Translations under genes and position numbers: made by a program
In this document: piece by piece, positions 8,196-17,551 of the stretch
How positions within the stretch are numbered: position 1 is the stretch's first letter
How the letters are laid out: every line of letters begins with the position of its first letter
The notes under the pieces: model-generated
What the model was told of the DNA's origin: nothing
The model's database searches: none
Seen by the model: the letters and a program-made list of their open reading frames with translations, nothing else
Assembly: GCF_036860695.1 (NCBI RefSeq)
Contig: NZ_JAYKGJ010000001.1
Coordinates: forward strand, 372,001 to 436,000
DNA from: Rosettibacter firmus
GTDB taxonomy: Bacteria; Bacteroidota; Ignavibacteria; Ignavibacteriales; Melioribacteraceae
Direction of reading: 5' to 3'
Length of the DNA: 64,000 nucleotides

Positions 8196-11100
8196 TTAAT
8201 TAATATTTTGAAAAGTAACTCTAAAAGTTGTACCTATTCCTTTTTTACTTTCTACATCGATCTTTGCATTATTTAAATCACAATAACTTTTTACGAGAGC
8301 AAGTCCAAGTCCAGTTCCATCATAAGTTCTTGAATAACCCTGTTCTTCCTGATTAAAGGGCTTAAATAAATTTTCCATATATTCATCACTCATTCCTATT
8401 CCAGTATCTTTAACTTCAACATAAATTTCTTTTTGTTCATTTTCATTCAGGATAATTTCTACTTTCCCTTCTTTTGTATATTTCAATGCATTATCAATAA
8501 GGTTTGCAAATATTTGTGTTACACTATATTCATCTGCTTTAATTCTACTTTTCTTTAATTTATTTATAAATATTAATTCTAATTTCTTTTTCTCTGCCAT
8601 TAATTTATATTCATCAATTAGATTTTTTAATACATCTGTTTCAAGGTCAATTTCTCTAAAAATTGGTTCATAGGATTTTGTTTGTAGTTCAGACATATTT
8701 AATATCAAATCAATTGTTCTCATGATTCTTTTATTTGCGAGTTCAATTCCATCAAATAATTCACAAATTTCTGATCTTTTTTCACTGCATACTTCCTCTT
8801 TAATTAGTGACATATTCCCCATAATTATATTTATAGGAGTTCTAATTTCGTGAGACATTTGTGCTAAAAAGTTAGTTTTAATTTTTTCTGAGATTTCTGC
8901 ACGTTCTTTTGCTTTAATTAATTCTTCGAGCATTTTTTTCTTTTCTGTAATATCCTGAATTATACCAAATACAGTTTTTCTTTCTTTATCATATAGAGCA
9001 ACTGAATGTATATCTCTAATTTCTCCGGTATCAAATTTTCTTATTTTAAATTCAACATCGTAAGGAATGTTATTTTCAATTAAATTTTTCAATGCATCAT
9101 CGAGCATCTTACGATATTCCGGCAAAGGTACTTTTTTTATAATCTCATAATCAAACTCATCTCCTTCAATTCCATATATTAATTGTGCACCTTTTGATCC
9201 TACAATTTTTCTTGTTTCGAGGTTAAGTTCCCAGTTACCAGATTTGGATGCTATTTCTGCTCTATTTAGTCTAATAACACTTTTCTCCAATAATTCTTCT
9301 GCTTTTTTCTTGTCCGTAATATCTTCATGTATTGAAATAAAATGAGTAATTTTTCCATTTTTATCTGTTAATGGAGAAATATGGACAAGGTTCCAGTAAG
9401 TTTCGCCATTTTTCTTTTTATTTAATATTTCACCACGCCACTCATTACCTTGAAGAATAGTATTCCACAAATTTTTTATAAATTCATCGTCGTGGTAACC
9501 AGAACGTATTATGCTTATATGTTTCCCAATTAATTCTTCTTTTGAATATCCAGTTATTTGGAAAAATTTTTCATTAGCATATTCTATTTCACCATTAATA
9601 TTTGTTATAAAAATAGAAACTGGACTTTTCTCGATAGCATAATATAATTTACGAATTTCATCTTCGGCGTGTTTCTGTGCAGTAACATCTCTTGCTACTC
9701 CATGAAGACCAATTATTTTGCCCTCTTTATAATGGGTTACTTCAAAAACCTCGAGAAGTAATTTTTCGTTTTTTGCATTATAAATTTCTACATAAACAGG
9801 ATATTCTGCTTGTTCACCTCTTAGCATTTTTCTTGTATTTTCTTTTGCTAATTCATTAATAGGTGAATCTGTTAAAAACCAATGATTCTGATTTAGCCAT
9901 TCTTCTACTTTATGACCAGTAATTTTTTCTACAGATGGAGATATATAAGTAATTCTTCCTTCCAGATCATGCGTATAGAAAAAGAAATAAGATGTACCTT
10001 CAACAAGAAGACGCATCTTCTCTTCATTTTCTTTAAGTTCTGTTTCTAATTGCACTCTTTTTGTTATATCTGTAATAAAACCTTCTAAATATTGAAGATC
10101 ACCATTTTCATTAAAAACTCCTCTACCTCTTTCCCAAACCCATTTTATATTATCTGATTTTGTAATAATGGGGTATTCATATTCAAAATATTTTTTCTGC
10201 TTTAAGATTTCTTGCCACTTATTCCATACTAATTCTCTATAATCAGGATGAATTATATCATTAAAAGCAAGGACACGATTATTTATAAACTCATCGGGTT
10301 TATAGCCAGTAACATCTTCACATTGTTTTGTAATATAAAGCATAGTCCAATCTCTATCGTTAGCACATCGATAAATAAATCCAGGCAAATTATCAATTAA
10401 TGTAGATAAGAATCTTTCATTTTCTCTAATTTTTTCTTCAGCCAGCTGTCTTTGTTTATCATTTTCGATGGATTGTATAGCAAATGAAATATCTTTTGTT
10501 AATTCATCTAATAATTTTATTTCTTGTTCATCAAAGAAAAATGATTCTTCTGAGTATAGATTTAATGTTGCAATTACACTATTATCTGTAATGATAGGGA
10601 AAGATGCTGACGATTTATATTGATATTGCATTGCGGCATCACGCCATGGTTTCATTTGAGGATCTTGCTCAATATTATTTGCAATAAAATATTTTTTAAA
10701 CTTAACAGCCTTACCTGTTGGACCTGAACTTCTAATTTCGTCTGTCAAATCAATATTTAGATTATCTAAATAACTTTTATCGGGTCCAAAAAAAGCAACT
10801 GGAACAACTTTTTGATTTTTATTATCTACAGCACTAATCCACGCAAATTTAAATTTTCCAATTTCAACTGCAATTCGGCATGTTTCATCATAAATTTTCT
10901 GAATATCTTTAGTTCTTACAATCATCTGATTTATATCACTTAGTACTGCATACAAACGACTTAGTTTTCTTATCTCTTCATCTGCTTTTTTCTTTTCAGT
11001 TATATCTCTAAAAATCAAGCTTGTTTTCAGTTTACCATTTTTATCTGTAAATAATGTAGAAGAACCCTCTACTAAAATTCTTGTACCATCTTTTCTAATT

Positions 11101-11924
11101 ATATGAAGTTCACCTTCAGCTTTACCATATTTACTTCTCTCTTCAAATAGTTTTTTCAAATTAGGATCTGTCATATCAACAATTTTATCTCTTCCAAGTA
11201 GACAGATTTCTTCTTCGCTTCTTTGTAAAATATTGCATGCAGCTTTATTCGCAGCATATATAGAACCATCTGGTGAACCTAATATTATTCCATCAGCACT
11301 ATTTTCAAACAGTAATCTAAAACGTTCTTCGCTTTCTTTTAATTCTTTATTAGTTTTTAGATTTATTTCATGATCGAGTAAAATTTTACCTATTAATACA
11401 GTAGCAACAGGATAAAAAATTATAACAGTTATTCCAATAGTTTTTAATGCATGCACTGTATAATTTGAAGGCAACAATGACATCATTAATATCATTATGG
11501 TATGAACTATAAGACCCAGTAGATAAAGTGTAAAATTATTAAGAGTGATTTTATTTTCTTTGATTAGTCGATTAAAAATTAATCCAATAAGTACAGAAGA
11601 AGAGATTACAGAAACCCCCATTAGAGCACCAGCACCTCCAATGGAGATTCTCATTAAAATTGCCATAATACCAGCTATAAAACCTGATGCTGGACCAAAG
11701 AACAGAGCACAGATACTCAGAACAACAGATCGACCATCAAATATAATTCCTCTGGTTAATACAAATGGATATTGCATTGCAAGTATAGAAATGAAACCAA
11801 ACAAAATTCCCTGAAGAATTTTACCAGAAACAGAATTTTTATTCCATCTTACATCAATAAAATTCGATATAACACTTGCTGCAACAAGAATAGAAAGGTT
11901 ATAAATTAATTGAATAATAAACAT
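8196..11924 (-). CDS. Membrane multi-PAS/GAF sensor histidine kinase
   Basis: 1242 aa. Residues 1 to ~185 are a multi-helix membrane module of the 5TMR-LYT type (GRSVVLSICALFFGP, then FIAGIMAILMRI). There follow a PAS domain (~195-310), a GAF domain (~325-480), and about four more PAS/PAC units up to ~1000, each closed by a DIT-K type segment. The kinase core has H1025 in MSHEIRTPIN, an N box NLIDNALKYTKEG, a G1 box DTGIGMS and a G2 box GTGLGLALVKSY. There is no receiver domain and no adjacent response regulator, so it is an orphan whose partner is not visible. Ligand and target are unknown; proximity to the nitrate operon is suggestive but not evidence. Confidence 0.88.
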   Translation of the reverse strand: MFIIQLIYNLSILVAASVISNFIDVRWNKNSVSGKILQGILFGFISILAMQYPFVLTRGIIFDGRSVVLSICALFFGPASGFIAGIMAILMRISIGGAGALMGVSVISSSVLIGLIFNRLIKENKITLNNFTLYLLGLIVHTIMILMMSLLPSNYTVHALKTIGITVIIFYPVATVLIGKILLDHEINLKTNKELKESEERFRLLFENSADGIILGSPDGSIYAANKAACNILQRSEEEICLLGRDKIVDMTDPNLKKLFEERSKYGKAEGELHIIRKDGTRILVEGSSTLFTDKNGKLKTSLIFRDITEKKKADEEIRKLSRLYAVLSDINQMIVRTKDIQKIYDETCRIAVEIGKFKFAWISAVDNKNQKVVPVAFFGPDKSYLDNLNIDLTDEIRSSGPTGKAVKFKKYFIANNIEQDPQMKPWRDAAMQYQYKSSASFPIITDNSVIATLNLYSEESFFFDEQEIKLLDELTKDISFAIQSIENDKQRQLAEEKIRENERFLSTLIDNLPGFIYRCANDRDWTMLYITKQCEDVTGYKPDEFINNRVLAFNDIIHPDYRELVWNKWQEILKQKKYFEYEYPIITKSDNIKWVWERGRGVFNENGDLQYLEGFITDITKRVQLETELKENEEKMRLLVEGTSYFFFYTHDLEGRITYISPSVEKITGHKVEEWLNQNHWFLTDSPINELAKENTRKMLRGEQAEYPVYVEIYNAKNEKLLLEVFEVTHYKEGKIIGLHGVARDVTAQKHAEDEIRKLYYAIEKSPVSIFITNINGEIEYANEKFFQITGYSKEELIGKHISIIRSGYHDDEFIKNLWNTILQGNEWRGEILNKKKNGETYWNLVHISPLTDKNGKITHFISIHEDITDKKKAEELLEKSVIRLNRAEIASKSGNWELNLETRKIVGSKGAQLIYGIEGDEFDYEIIKKVPLPEYRKMLDDALKNLIENNIPYDVEFKIRKFDTGEIRDIHSVALYDKERKTVFGIIQDITEKKKMLEELIKAKERAEISEKIKTNFLAQMSHEIRTPINIIMGNMSLIKEEVCSEKRSEICELFDGIELANKRIMRTIDLILNMSELQTKSYEPIFREIDLETDVLKNLIDEYKLMAEKKKLELIFINKLKKSRIKADEYSVTQIFANLIDNALKYTKEGKVEIILNENEQKEIYVEVKDTGIGMSDEYMENLFKPFNQEEQGYSRTYDGTGLGLALVKSYCDLNNAKIDVESKKGIGTTFRVTFQNIN

Positions 11925-12499
11925 AGACTAATTTATAGTATTAACACTATTATTATCGAAAATGAGTTGTTTTATTTTATCTGGTTTAATTAACCCTGCT
12001 TAAAAATTAATTAGTTTTAAAATTATAGACAATGTAGTAAAACATAACTTTATTTGAATAAGTTCTTACAAAATGTATTTATTTGTAATTAAATGATTAA
12101 CAACAATGTAATTTCAGGAATAAATTATAAATAAGCTAAGTCAGAAACACAATAAAAAACATCACCTTAGACATTAATATTAGTTTGAACATGTACATCC
12201 TTGATAAAACAATTTATATTCGGAAAAACATGCAATTGGTTTACTAGTCCAACAAGAAAATAAATTAGATTGTGATGTATATGAAGTTTTGATTTTCTAT
12301 GAGATCTGCGACTATTTTCCACATTGAGAATTAACCATACTGAACCTGCGTGAGCTCGTAAAAACACAAAGTACTAAAGCTTGGAATTAATTATACCTAT
12401 TTTGTGAGTTTTATGATTAATGAAATAAAAATAAAATCACTTTAAATCCTACAATAATTATAACATTATTTCTCTCATTAAGATGAATTCATTTTCAAC

Positions 12500-12555
12500 T
12501 TGATTTCATAAAGGCAGGTGTAAACCTACTGAAGGCAGGTAAATTCGATTAACAC
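12500..12555 (-). repeat. Relic of CRISPR-like repeat carrying a palindrome
   Basis: A palindromic stretch with two copies of AAGGCAGGT (about 12511-12543) is followed by TTCGATTAACAC at 12544-12555, a diverged form of the TTCGATTCATAC half-repeat used in the array at 14.7-15.2 kb. Only half of the repeat is recognisable. Confidence 0.4.
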
Positions 12556-12645
12556 TTGAATATTATTTAAAATTATCAAATCCATTAAAGATTTTTAGGA
12601 GTGACTTTATTTACGAAAATCTCGTTAGGGAGCAAAGCTTATCGG

Positions 12646-12691
12646 ACAATTCTACTATAGTCTGCCAAAGGCAGACAGGTTCGATTAACAC
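12646..12691 (-). repeat. Diverged CRISPR repeat split by a palindrome
   Basis: ACAATTCTACTATAG (12646-12660) plus TTCGATTAACAC (12680-12691) match the two halves of the repeat in the array at 14.7-15.2 kb with a few changes. They are separated by a 19-nt palindrome (CTGCCAAAGGCAG core) at the same internal position where other copies are interrupted. The preceding bases (TTATCGG) also match the flank of intact copies. Confidence 0.55.
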
Positions 12692-13195
12692 TCTCCAGTG
12701 TTGATCTACTCGTAATCTGTACCTGTTCAAGTTCAATGAACTTAATCATTTATCTATTTATATAATTATCACCAAGATATTCTAAATAAACTAAACTAAA
12801 AAAGATTACACTTATTTTCATTTTTCAAATCAATAATCAACGGTCTCTTTAAACTATATTCTTATTAAAATCAAAAATTGAATCTCTTTTACTTTCCAGA
12901 CTTTCTTTACAGTTTCAAATGAGAAGTCACCTTGTAATTCAATTTTTTATATGCAGTAAAATTAAAAATCCTGATCTTTCTAAAAATCTTACTTCATCTA
13001 AGTATTATTTAATTCATAATATTCTTGCAAACTCTTGAATATGTTTGTTACTATTTTATTCAATAAGGTTTTAAATGCCCCAGAATTAAAAAAAATTTTT
13101 TATTGATTAAAGTAATATGATATAACGAATTTAGGTATATAAGATTCTATTAAACATTGTTAAGTCTGATTTTTATTAAAAAACATTACTGTGCT

Positions 13196-13441
13196 TTATA
13201 CAGTATTGTTTTGATTTTCATTTTGATTTTTAAGTCCTTCTGTTGATTTTTCAAAATAAGTGTCAATAATAGCTCTTATGAAAAAAAGAGCGAAGTAAAG
13301 GATAGCACAAAAAATAGCTAAACCAAATTGTCCAATAATACAAAAGAACACACAAGCTAATGTTACTGCCCTGGGCTGTATTGCACGTATCAATTCAATA
13401 ATAAAATTACTTTTAAGTTTTCTCGTTCTCACGATTATCAC
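13196..13441 (-). CDS. Small hypothetical membrane protein
   Basis: 81 aa with a basic N-terminus and two closely spaced hydrophobic segments (AVTLACVFFCIIGQFGLAIF and the following AILYFALFFIRAII), then a polar Asn/Gln-rich tail. The start is GTG at 13441; another GTG lies three codons inside. I do not recognise a family. It lies alone within the decayed CRISPR region, so it may be part of a mobile or defence remnant. It could also be a chance frame; the hydrophobic pattern favours a real gene. Confidence 0.45.
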   Translation of the reverse strand: MIIVRTRKLKSNFIIELIRAIQPRAVTLACVFFCIIGQFGLAIFCAILYFALFFIRAIIDTYFEKSTEGLKNQNENQNNTV

Positions 13442-13572
13442 TTTTATTGTGAGTAGAATAAATTAGCCATTTCTTTAATTAATATTAATAACCACAAAAA
13501 CCAGAATTCAAAATCATAAATGGAATAACATTACCAATATTACTTTTTGTTACACTTTGATATAATTTCATA

Positions 13573-14352
13573 TCAACTCGCATACTGTTTGGTATAATCA
13601 GCAAGAATTGCAAATGCCTTACCATTACGCTTCAAAACGAAATATTTTAATTCATTCATCAATGAATCCATATCAACTGTAAAGCCATCAATTTCTGCGT
13701 ATGTTTCATTTTTATTATTAAACTTTTCTAAAACACAAGCATCAAAGATTTTTACACAATATTCATGAGTTCCAAAATTTTTGGCTTCATCATCATTAAC
13801 ATATCCAGTTAATATTAAAGTAGGACGATTATTTTTCTTGGTAAAAATTGTAGGTCTAAACTCTGCTGGCAAATTTAGATTTATTATTTGACCTGTTTTA
13901 TTATCAAATTTAATACTGTCCATTAAATTATTTGCTTGTGCTACACTCTTAATCTGTTCTTTCTTTATCTGCTCTATTTCAATATTTCCATCATCAAATA
14001 ACCAGCCTGCTAAAATCTTAACTGTTGCATCGTCTGCAAAATAATTCTTTTCATCATTATTGACAGATACACTTTCACTACTTTCTTTTGACTTTTTAAA
14101 CGTTGCTAAAACATCAGCAATAAAAGCATCAATTGTTTTTTTGGACAAAGAAAGTTTATGAGCTAACAACAAACTATTACAAATAATCAAAACAGTATTT
14201 AAATCAATAGCATCCTTTGTTCCTGATACAACAGCAGAACGTAATGCTTGAATCTCGCTTTCAAGAGATAAAACTATCTCAGAGATTTCGGCTTTAGTAT
14301 TAATAGCATTAACCATTTCAGCGATTACAAGAATATCTCTAAGATGAACCAT
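13573..14352 (-). CDS. Hypothetical protein
   Basis: About 259 aa. The frame can be extended to a TTG at 14421, but ATG at 14352 has a GGAG box at proper distance, so I start there (MVHLRDILVIAEMV). The N-terminal third is helical and polar, with Glu/Ser-rich stretches; the C-terminal half looks like an alpha/beta domain (PTLILTGYVNDDEAKNFGTH). No signal peptide, membrane segment or known motif is visible. It sits between the decayed repeats and array A. Function unknown; the regular hydrophobic spacing and length support a real gene. Confidence 0.6.
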   Translation of the reverse strand: MVHLRDILVIAEMVNAINTKAEISEIVLSLESEIQALRSAVVSGTKDAIDLNTVLIICNSLLLAHKLSLSKKTIDAFIADVLATFKKSKESSESVSVNNDEKNYFADDATVKILAGWLFDDGNIEIEQIKKEQIKSVAQANNLMDSIKFDNKTGQIINLNLPAEFRPTIFTKKNNRPTLILTGYVNDDEAKNFGTHEYCVKIFDACVLEKFNNKNETYAEIDGFTVDMDSLMNELKYFVLKRNGKAFAILADYTKQYAS

Positions 14353-14696
14353 ATTTTTTAACTCCATTTTATTAGTTAATATATTTTTATTTTCAAATAG
14401 AGATATCAAATTGATTTTCAAGAATGCTATCTTTATAACTGAGCGATATAATCTGTCTTAGCATCGGCTAACTCTTCTTGTTGCATTACATAAAATTTCA
14501 TTAACAATATTCAGTTATTACATTTTTTATAGGATTGTCTAAAATAATTTTAATTTCATTATTATCTAATGAAAGGTCAGCTCTCAAGGTAAGCATATTC
14601 GATTCTTACTTTTATAAGCAATCAATATTATCATTCAATTTAGATTTTTCTAAGTAGCTTTAGCCACGATCTCGATAAGCTCTAATGCCTATCGGA

Positions 14697-15213
14697 ACAA
14701 TTCCACTATGGCTTGTCCCGACGAAGTCGGATTCGATTCATACTTAATACTTGCGATTATATTTCATATCATTTTAAATCATCGAAGTGGCTTTAGCCAC
14801 GAAGATCTCGATAGGCTGTTAAGCCTATCGGACAATTCCACTATGGTTCGATTCATACCAAACAACATTAAGGGTACTTATTACCGAGGAGATACCATCA
14901 CAATTCCACTATGGTTCGATTCATACTACTCCAACAAGAAGTAATTGAAGGAGATTTAGATTTGTCACAATTCCACTATGGCCTGCTTACAGCAGGCAGG
15001 TTCGATTCATACTTAATACTTGCGATTATATTTAATATCATTTTAAATCATCGAAGTGGCTTTAGCCACGGAGATCTCGATTGGCTGTTAAGCCTATCGG
15101 ACAATTCCACTATGGTTCGATTCATACATGGCATCTGGTTGGACATCCAGTCGATGCTAAATCTGTCACAATTCCACTATGGCCTGCTTACAGCAGGCAG
15201 GTTCGATTCATAC
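14697..15213 (-). CRISPR. CRISPR array A: six repeats, three of them split by palindromes
   Basis: Repeat core (minus strand) GTATGAATCGAACCATAGTG followed by GAATTGT. Copies lie at 14697-14743, 14832-14858, 14900-14926, 14967-15012, 15101-15127 and 15168-15213. Spacers are 88, 41, 40, 88 and 40 nt. Copies 1, 4 and 6 carry a 19-20 nt palindrome at the same internal point; copies 4 and 6 have the identical insert with a CCTGCTTACAGCAGG core. The two 88-nt spacers are near duplicates (3 differences seen) and contain a two-hairpin element next to the repeat. The 3' end of the repeat on the minus strand matches the direction of the adjacent cas1-cas2. The copies at 12.5-12.7 kb are probably remnants of the same array. 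Confidence 0.75.
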
Positions 15214-15542
15214 GTCTATTTTGATAACAAAAATATGCATTTTCTTACTAAAATCAAGCAGTAACTAAAAAAATTTTTTTGAACCTCATTTTCTTTAAAA
15301 AGCCCGGGAGATTCAAGTTTAGTTTTTAGCTCATTTTCACATTTTTTTAAAAAAGTTCCCAATTTCTCTAAAATTTTTCTCGAGGTTCAAAATTTTTCCT
15401 TAGTTTTTACTCTGTTTTCAAAGCTTTTAAAATCACCAATTTTTGCTCTTCCATTATTTTATTAAAGTTCTTTTTTATTTTTCTCGAGTTTCAAGAATTT
15501 ACTTTCGGGTTTGAGTTAATTCCTGAGTTTTTAGAATCAGAA
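15214..15542 (-). promoter_or_regulatory. Probable leader of CRISPR array A
   Basis: 329 nt of A+T-rich DNA between the array and the stop of the TPR gene, on the upstream side if the array is read leftward. It contains three related motifs roughly 75-100 nt apart: GGGAGATTCAAG near 15305, CTCGAGGTTCAA near 15380 and CTCGAGTTTCAAG near 15482. A CRISPR leader is inferred from position only. Confidence 0.4.
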
Positions 15543-17246
15543 TCAGTGCTTTTTGCTCTCTATATTTATGTATCTCGTGTAATGATTGTCTAAAATATTC
15601 TTCTTTTCTAATCGTGATTCTAATACTCTTTTTAATCTTTCAAATTTATTTTTTAATGTATTTTCTTTCTTCAGCTGTTCTTCTATAATATTTAATGCAT
15701 TATCTAACTGATTATTTTTATAATATGCTAATGCCAAGGTATATTGTGCATAATCTGGTAATCCTCTTTTATAGATTGGTTCTAATATTTTAATTGCAGC
15801 TGCAGATTTTTTTTCTAATAAATTTAAAGTTGCAAGTTTATCAAGTATAAAGATTTTATTTTGTCTTTTTAGTTCTTCCGGGAATCTTATCTCGTTTGCT
15901 CTCATTAAATACTCGTACGATATATTTTTGTATTTATCATCTTTCTTTGTAATGTAAAGATACAAATTAATCACTCCTTTTATATATGCCTTGTATGCAC
16001 CACATAAGTAATTATTTTGTTCAACTAAGTCTAATAAATTTTTAGAATTTTCATTTCTGTTATAATCTGCAATAATGCACTTATTAATAGTTTTATCTGC
16101 CAGTTCTAAATAATTAATAGGTTCAGCATAATTTAAACCATGCTCGTTGTCATCGATTATTAGATCCTCTACTTTTATTTTATTTCTAAATAATTTTATA
16201 TAGGTTAATGCAAGATGGTATAAAGCTTTTATGTAATATTTTTTATGAATCTTATTTTGTTCTGGGTCTCTTTCATAATTTTTTATTAATTGTTTGAATG
16301 ACAATTCGGATTTTTTTAGTAAATCGTAAGTTGTCATTTTTATTTCGTTATATTGTTTCTGCTCATTATTTACAAATAAAGTTTGTTTAGTCATTATTTC
16401 TGATAATATTATTCCTTTTCTGTAATAATCTTTAATATTTGTTGGATTTAGTTCAATAGCTTTATCCAATAGATTTAATGCATTATTTATCTCATCAATT
16501 ATTTTCCCATCTTTTCTTCCATTTGGCCTTGTAAGTTCATTAATAGATTGATAATATGAATAAGCAAGAGAAGAATAAAAGGCTGCATTATGAGGTTCAA
16601 GTTCAATGCATCTTGTTCTAAGCTTTAATGTTAGATTTCGATAATATCTTTTTTCTTCAATAAACTTGTTTTTATCTTTTTTATCCTGGAACATCTTTTT
16701 TAAGTTAACAGTGCATTCAGCAAGTTTAGCAGTTGCAAACGAAAATTTATTTAATAAAGTAGGATCATTCCAGATATAACTTTTTTCGAGAGGAAAATAA
16801 TTTTTTAATATTTCATATATAGCTGACCAGTTATTTTTTTGAATTAAAATATCAAGTTCTGTCTGTATTCTAATATCGCTCAATATTTCAATGAATTTAT
16901 TTTCGTCAACTATTGTACAGAAAGGAATACTTGAGATATCATGAATTTCAAAATATCTTTTGAGAGAATTTCGAATATGGTATGATTTAAATTCCAGTTG
17001 TCTATCAATTTTATAATTAATAAGAAGATAATTATCCGTTAGTTTTGAAGATAGAATATTCAGTTTATATGCAAGATTATCTTTGTTCTGTGCTTTGGTA
17101 AAATATACAATTGCAGAGTTTATGTTTGAAAGTTCATTAATGTTATCTTTATTGAATTGTAATATTTTTTTAAAATATTCTTTACCCCAGTATAAATTAC
17201 TATTATCATTTAATGAAGTATTGGATGTAGCAATTATAAAAATCAT
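15543..17246 (-). CDS. TPR-repeat protein following cas2
   Basis: About 567 aa. The N-terminal ~150 residues form an alpha/beta-looking domain beginning MIFIIATSNTSLND that I cannot assign. The rest is helical, with tetratricopeptide-like units, for example around LDKAIELNPTNIKDYYRKG and ALAYYKNNQLDNALNIIEEQ. I start at 17246, which has a GGAG box six bases upstream; the upstream in-frame ATG at 17258 overlaps the cas2 stop (TAATG) and is also possible. It is last in an apparent operon of two Cys-rich proteins, cas1 and cas2, so a role in spacer acquisition or regulation is an inference from position. Confidence 0.7.
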   Translation of the reverse strand: MIFIIATSNTSLNDNSNLYWGKEYFKKILQFNKDNINELSNINSAIVYFTKAQNKDNLAYKLNILSSKLTDNYLLINYKIDRQLEFKSYHIRNSLKRYFEIHDISSIPFCTIVDENKFIEILSDIRIQTELDILIQKNNWSAIYEILKNYFPLEKSYIWNDPTLLNKFSFATAKLAECTVNLKKMFQDKKDKNKFIEEKRYYRNLTLKLRTRCIELEPHNAAFYSSLAYSYYQSINELTRPNGRKDGKIIDEINNALNLLDKAIELNPTNIKDYYRKGIILSEIMTKQTLFVNNEQKQYNEIKMTTYDLLKKSELSFKQLIKNYERDPEQNKIHKKYYIKALYHLALTYIKLFRNKIKVEDLIIDDNEHGLNYAEPINYLELADKTINKCIIADYNRNENSKNLLDLVEQNNYLCGAYKAYIKGVINLYLYITKKDDKYKNISYEYLMRANEIRFPEELKRQNKIFILDKLATLNLLEKKSAAAIKILEPIYKRGLPDYAQYTLALAYYKNNQLDNALNIIEEQLKKENTLKNKFERLKRVLESRLEKKNILDNHYTRYINIESKKH

Positions 17247-17257
17247 TTTATTCTCCA

Positions 17258-17551
17258 TTAATAAAATTGAGTAATTTCATTTTTTTCAATCCCAAGAATT
17301 TTTTTACCAATATATTTTTGTTCTTCTGCATGGTAGAAAATAATTGAATCTTTTTCTTTATTTATTATTTGATTGAGTTCTTCTTTTAAGCTATGAAATT
17401 GTTTTGCAGTAAGTTCTCCCTCGAAAGCAGAGTTTTGAACCCAATTCATATATTTTCTAAGAGTATTGAGAACTTTCTGTAATCTTTTATTACTGGCTAT
17501 ATCGTAAACTGCTATGTAAAACACCTTATTAACTGGCTCTATATGGTTCAT
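17258..17551 (-). CDS. cas2: CRISPR-associated endonuclease Cas2 (array A module)
   Basis: 97 aa. The ferredoxin-like N-terminus VFYIAVYDIASNKRLQKVLN holds the usual YDI motif with its aspartate, followed by RKYMNWVQNSAFEGELT, the family's second strand-helix. Cas2 is the structural dimer core of the Cas1-Cas2 integrase. The gene overlaps the end of cas1 by 23 nt and the following TPR gene. Its sequence differs clearly from the second Cas2 at 36.9 kb, so this is a separate adaptation module. Confidence 0.92.
   Translation of the reverse strand: MNHIEPVNKVFYIAVYDIASNKRLQKVLNTLRKYMNWVQNSAFEGELTAKQFHSLKEELNQIINKEKDSIIFYHAEEQKYIGKKILGIEKNEITQFY

Larger units (their letters stand above)
11925..13195. 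other. Non-coding region with decayed repeat sequences
   Basis: About 1.27 kb upstream of the kinase without a convincing gene; a 66-codon minus frame at 12167-12367 has no recognisable features. The part around 12.50-12.70 kb holds fragments of the CRISPR repeat family seen at 14.7-15.2 kb, so this is probably the decayed distal end of that array. Confidence 0.5.

Noticed and set aside
12167-12367. 66-codon minus-strand frame
   Set aside because: No ribosome site, no recognisable motif, and it lies in decayed non-coding DNA.
14708-15264. Two plus-strand open frames across array A
   Set aside because: They are made of CRISPR repeats and palindromic inserts; the repeated peptide pattern (FDSYLILAIIF) simply mirrors the DNA repeats.
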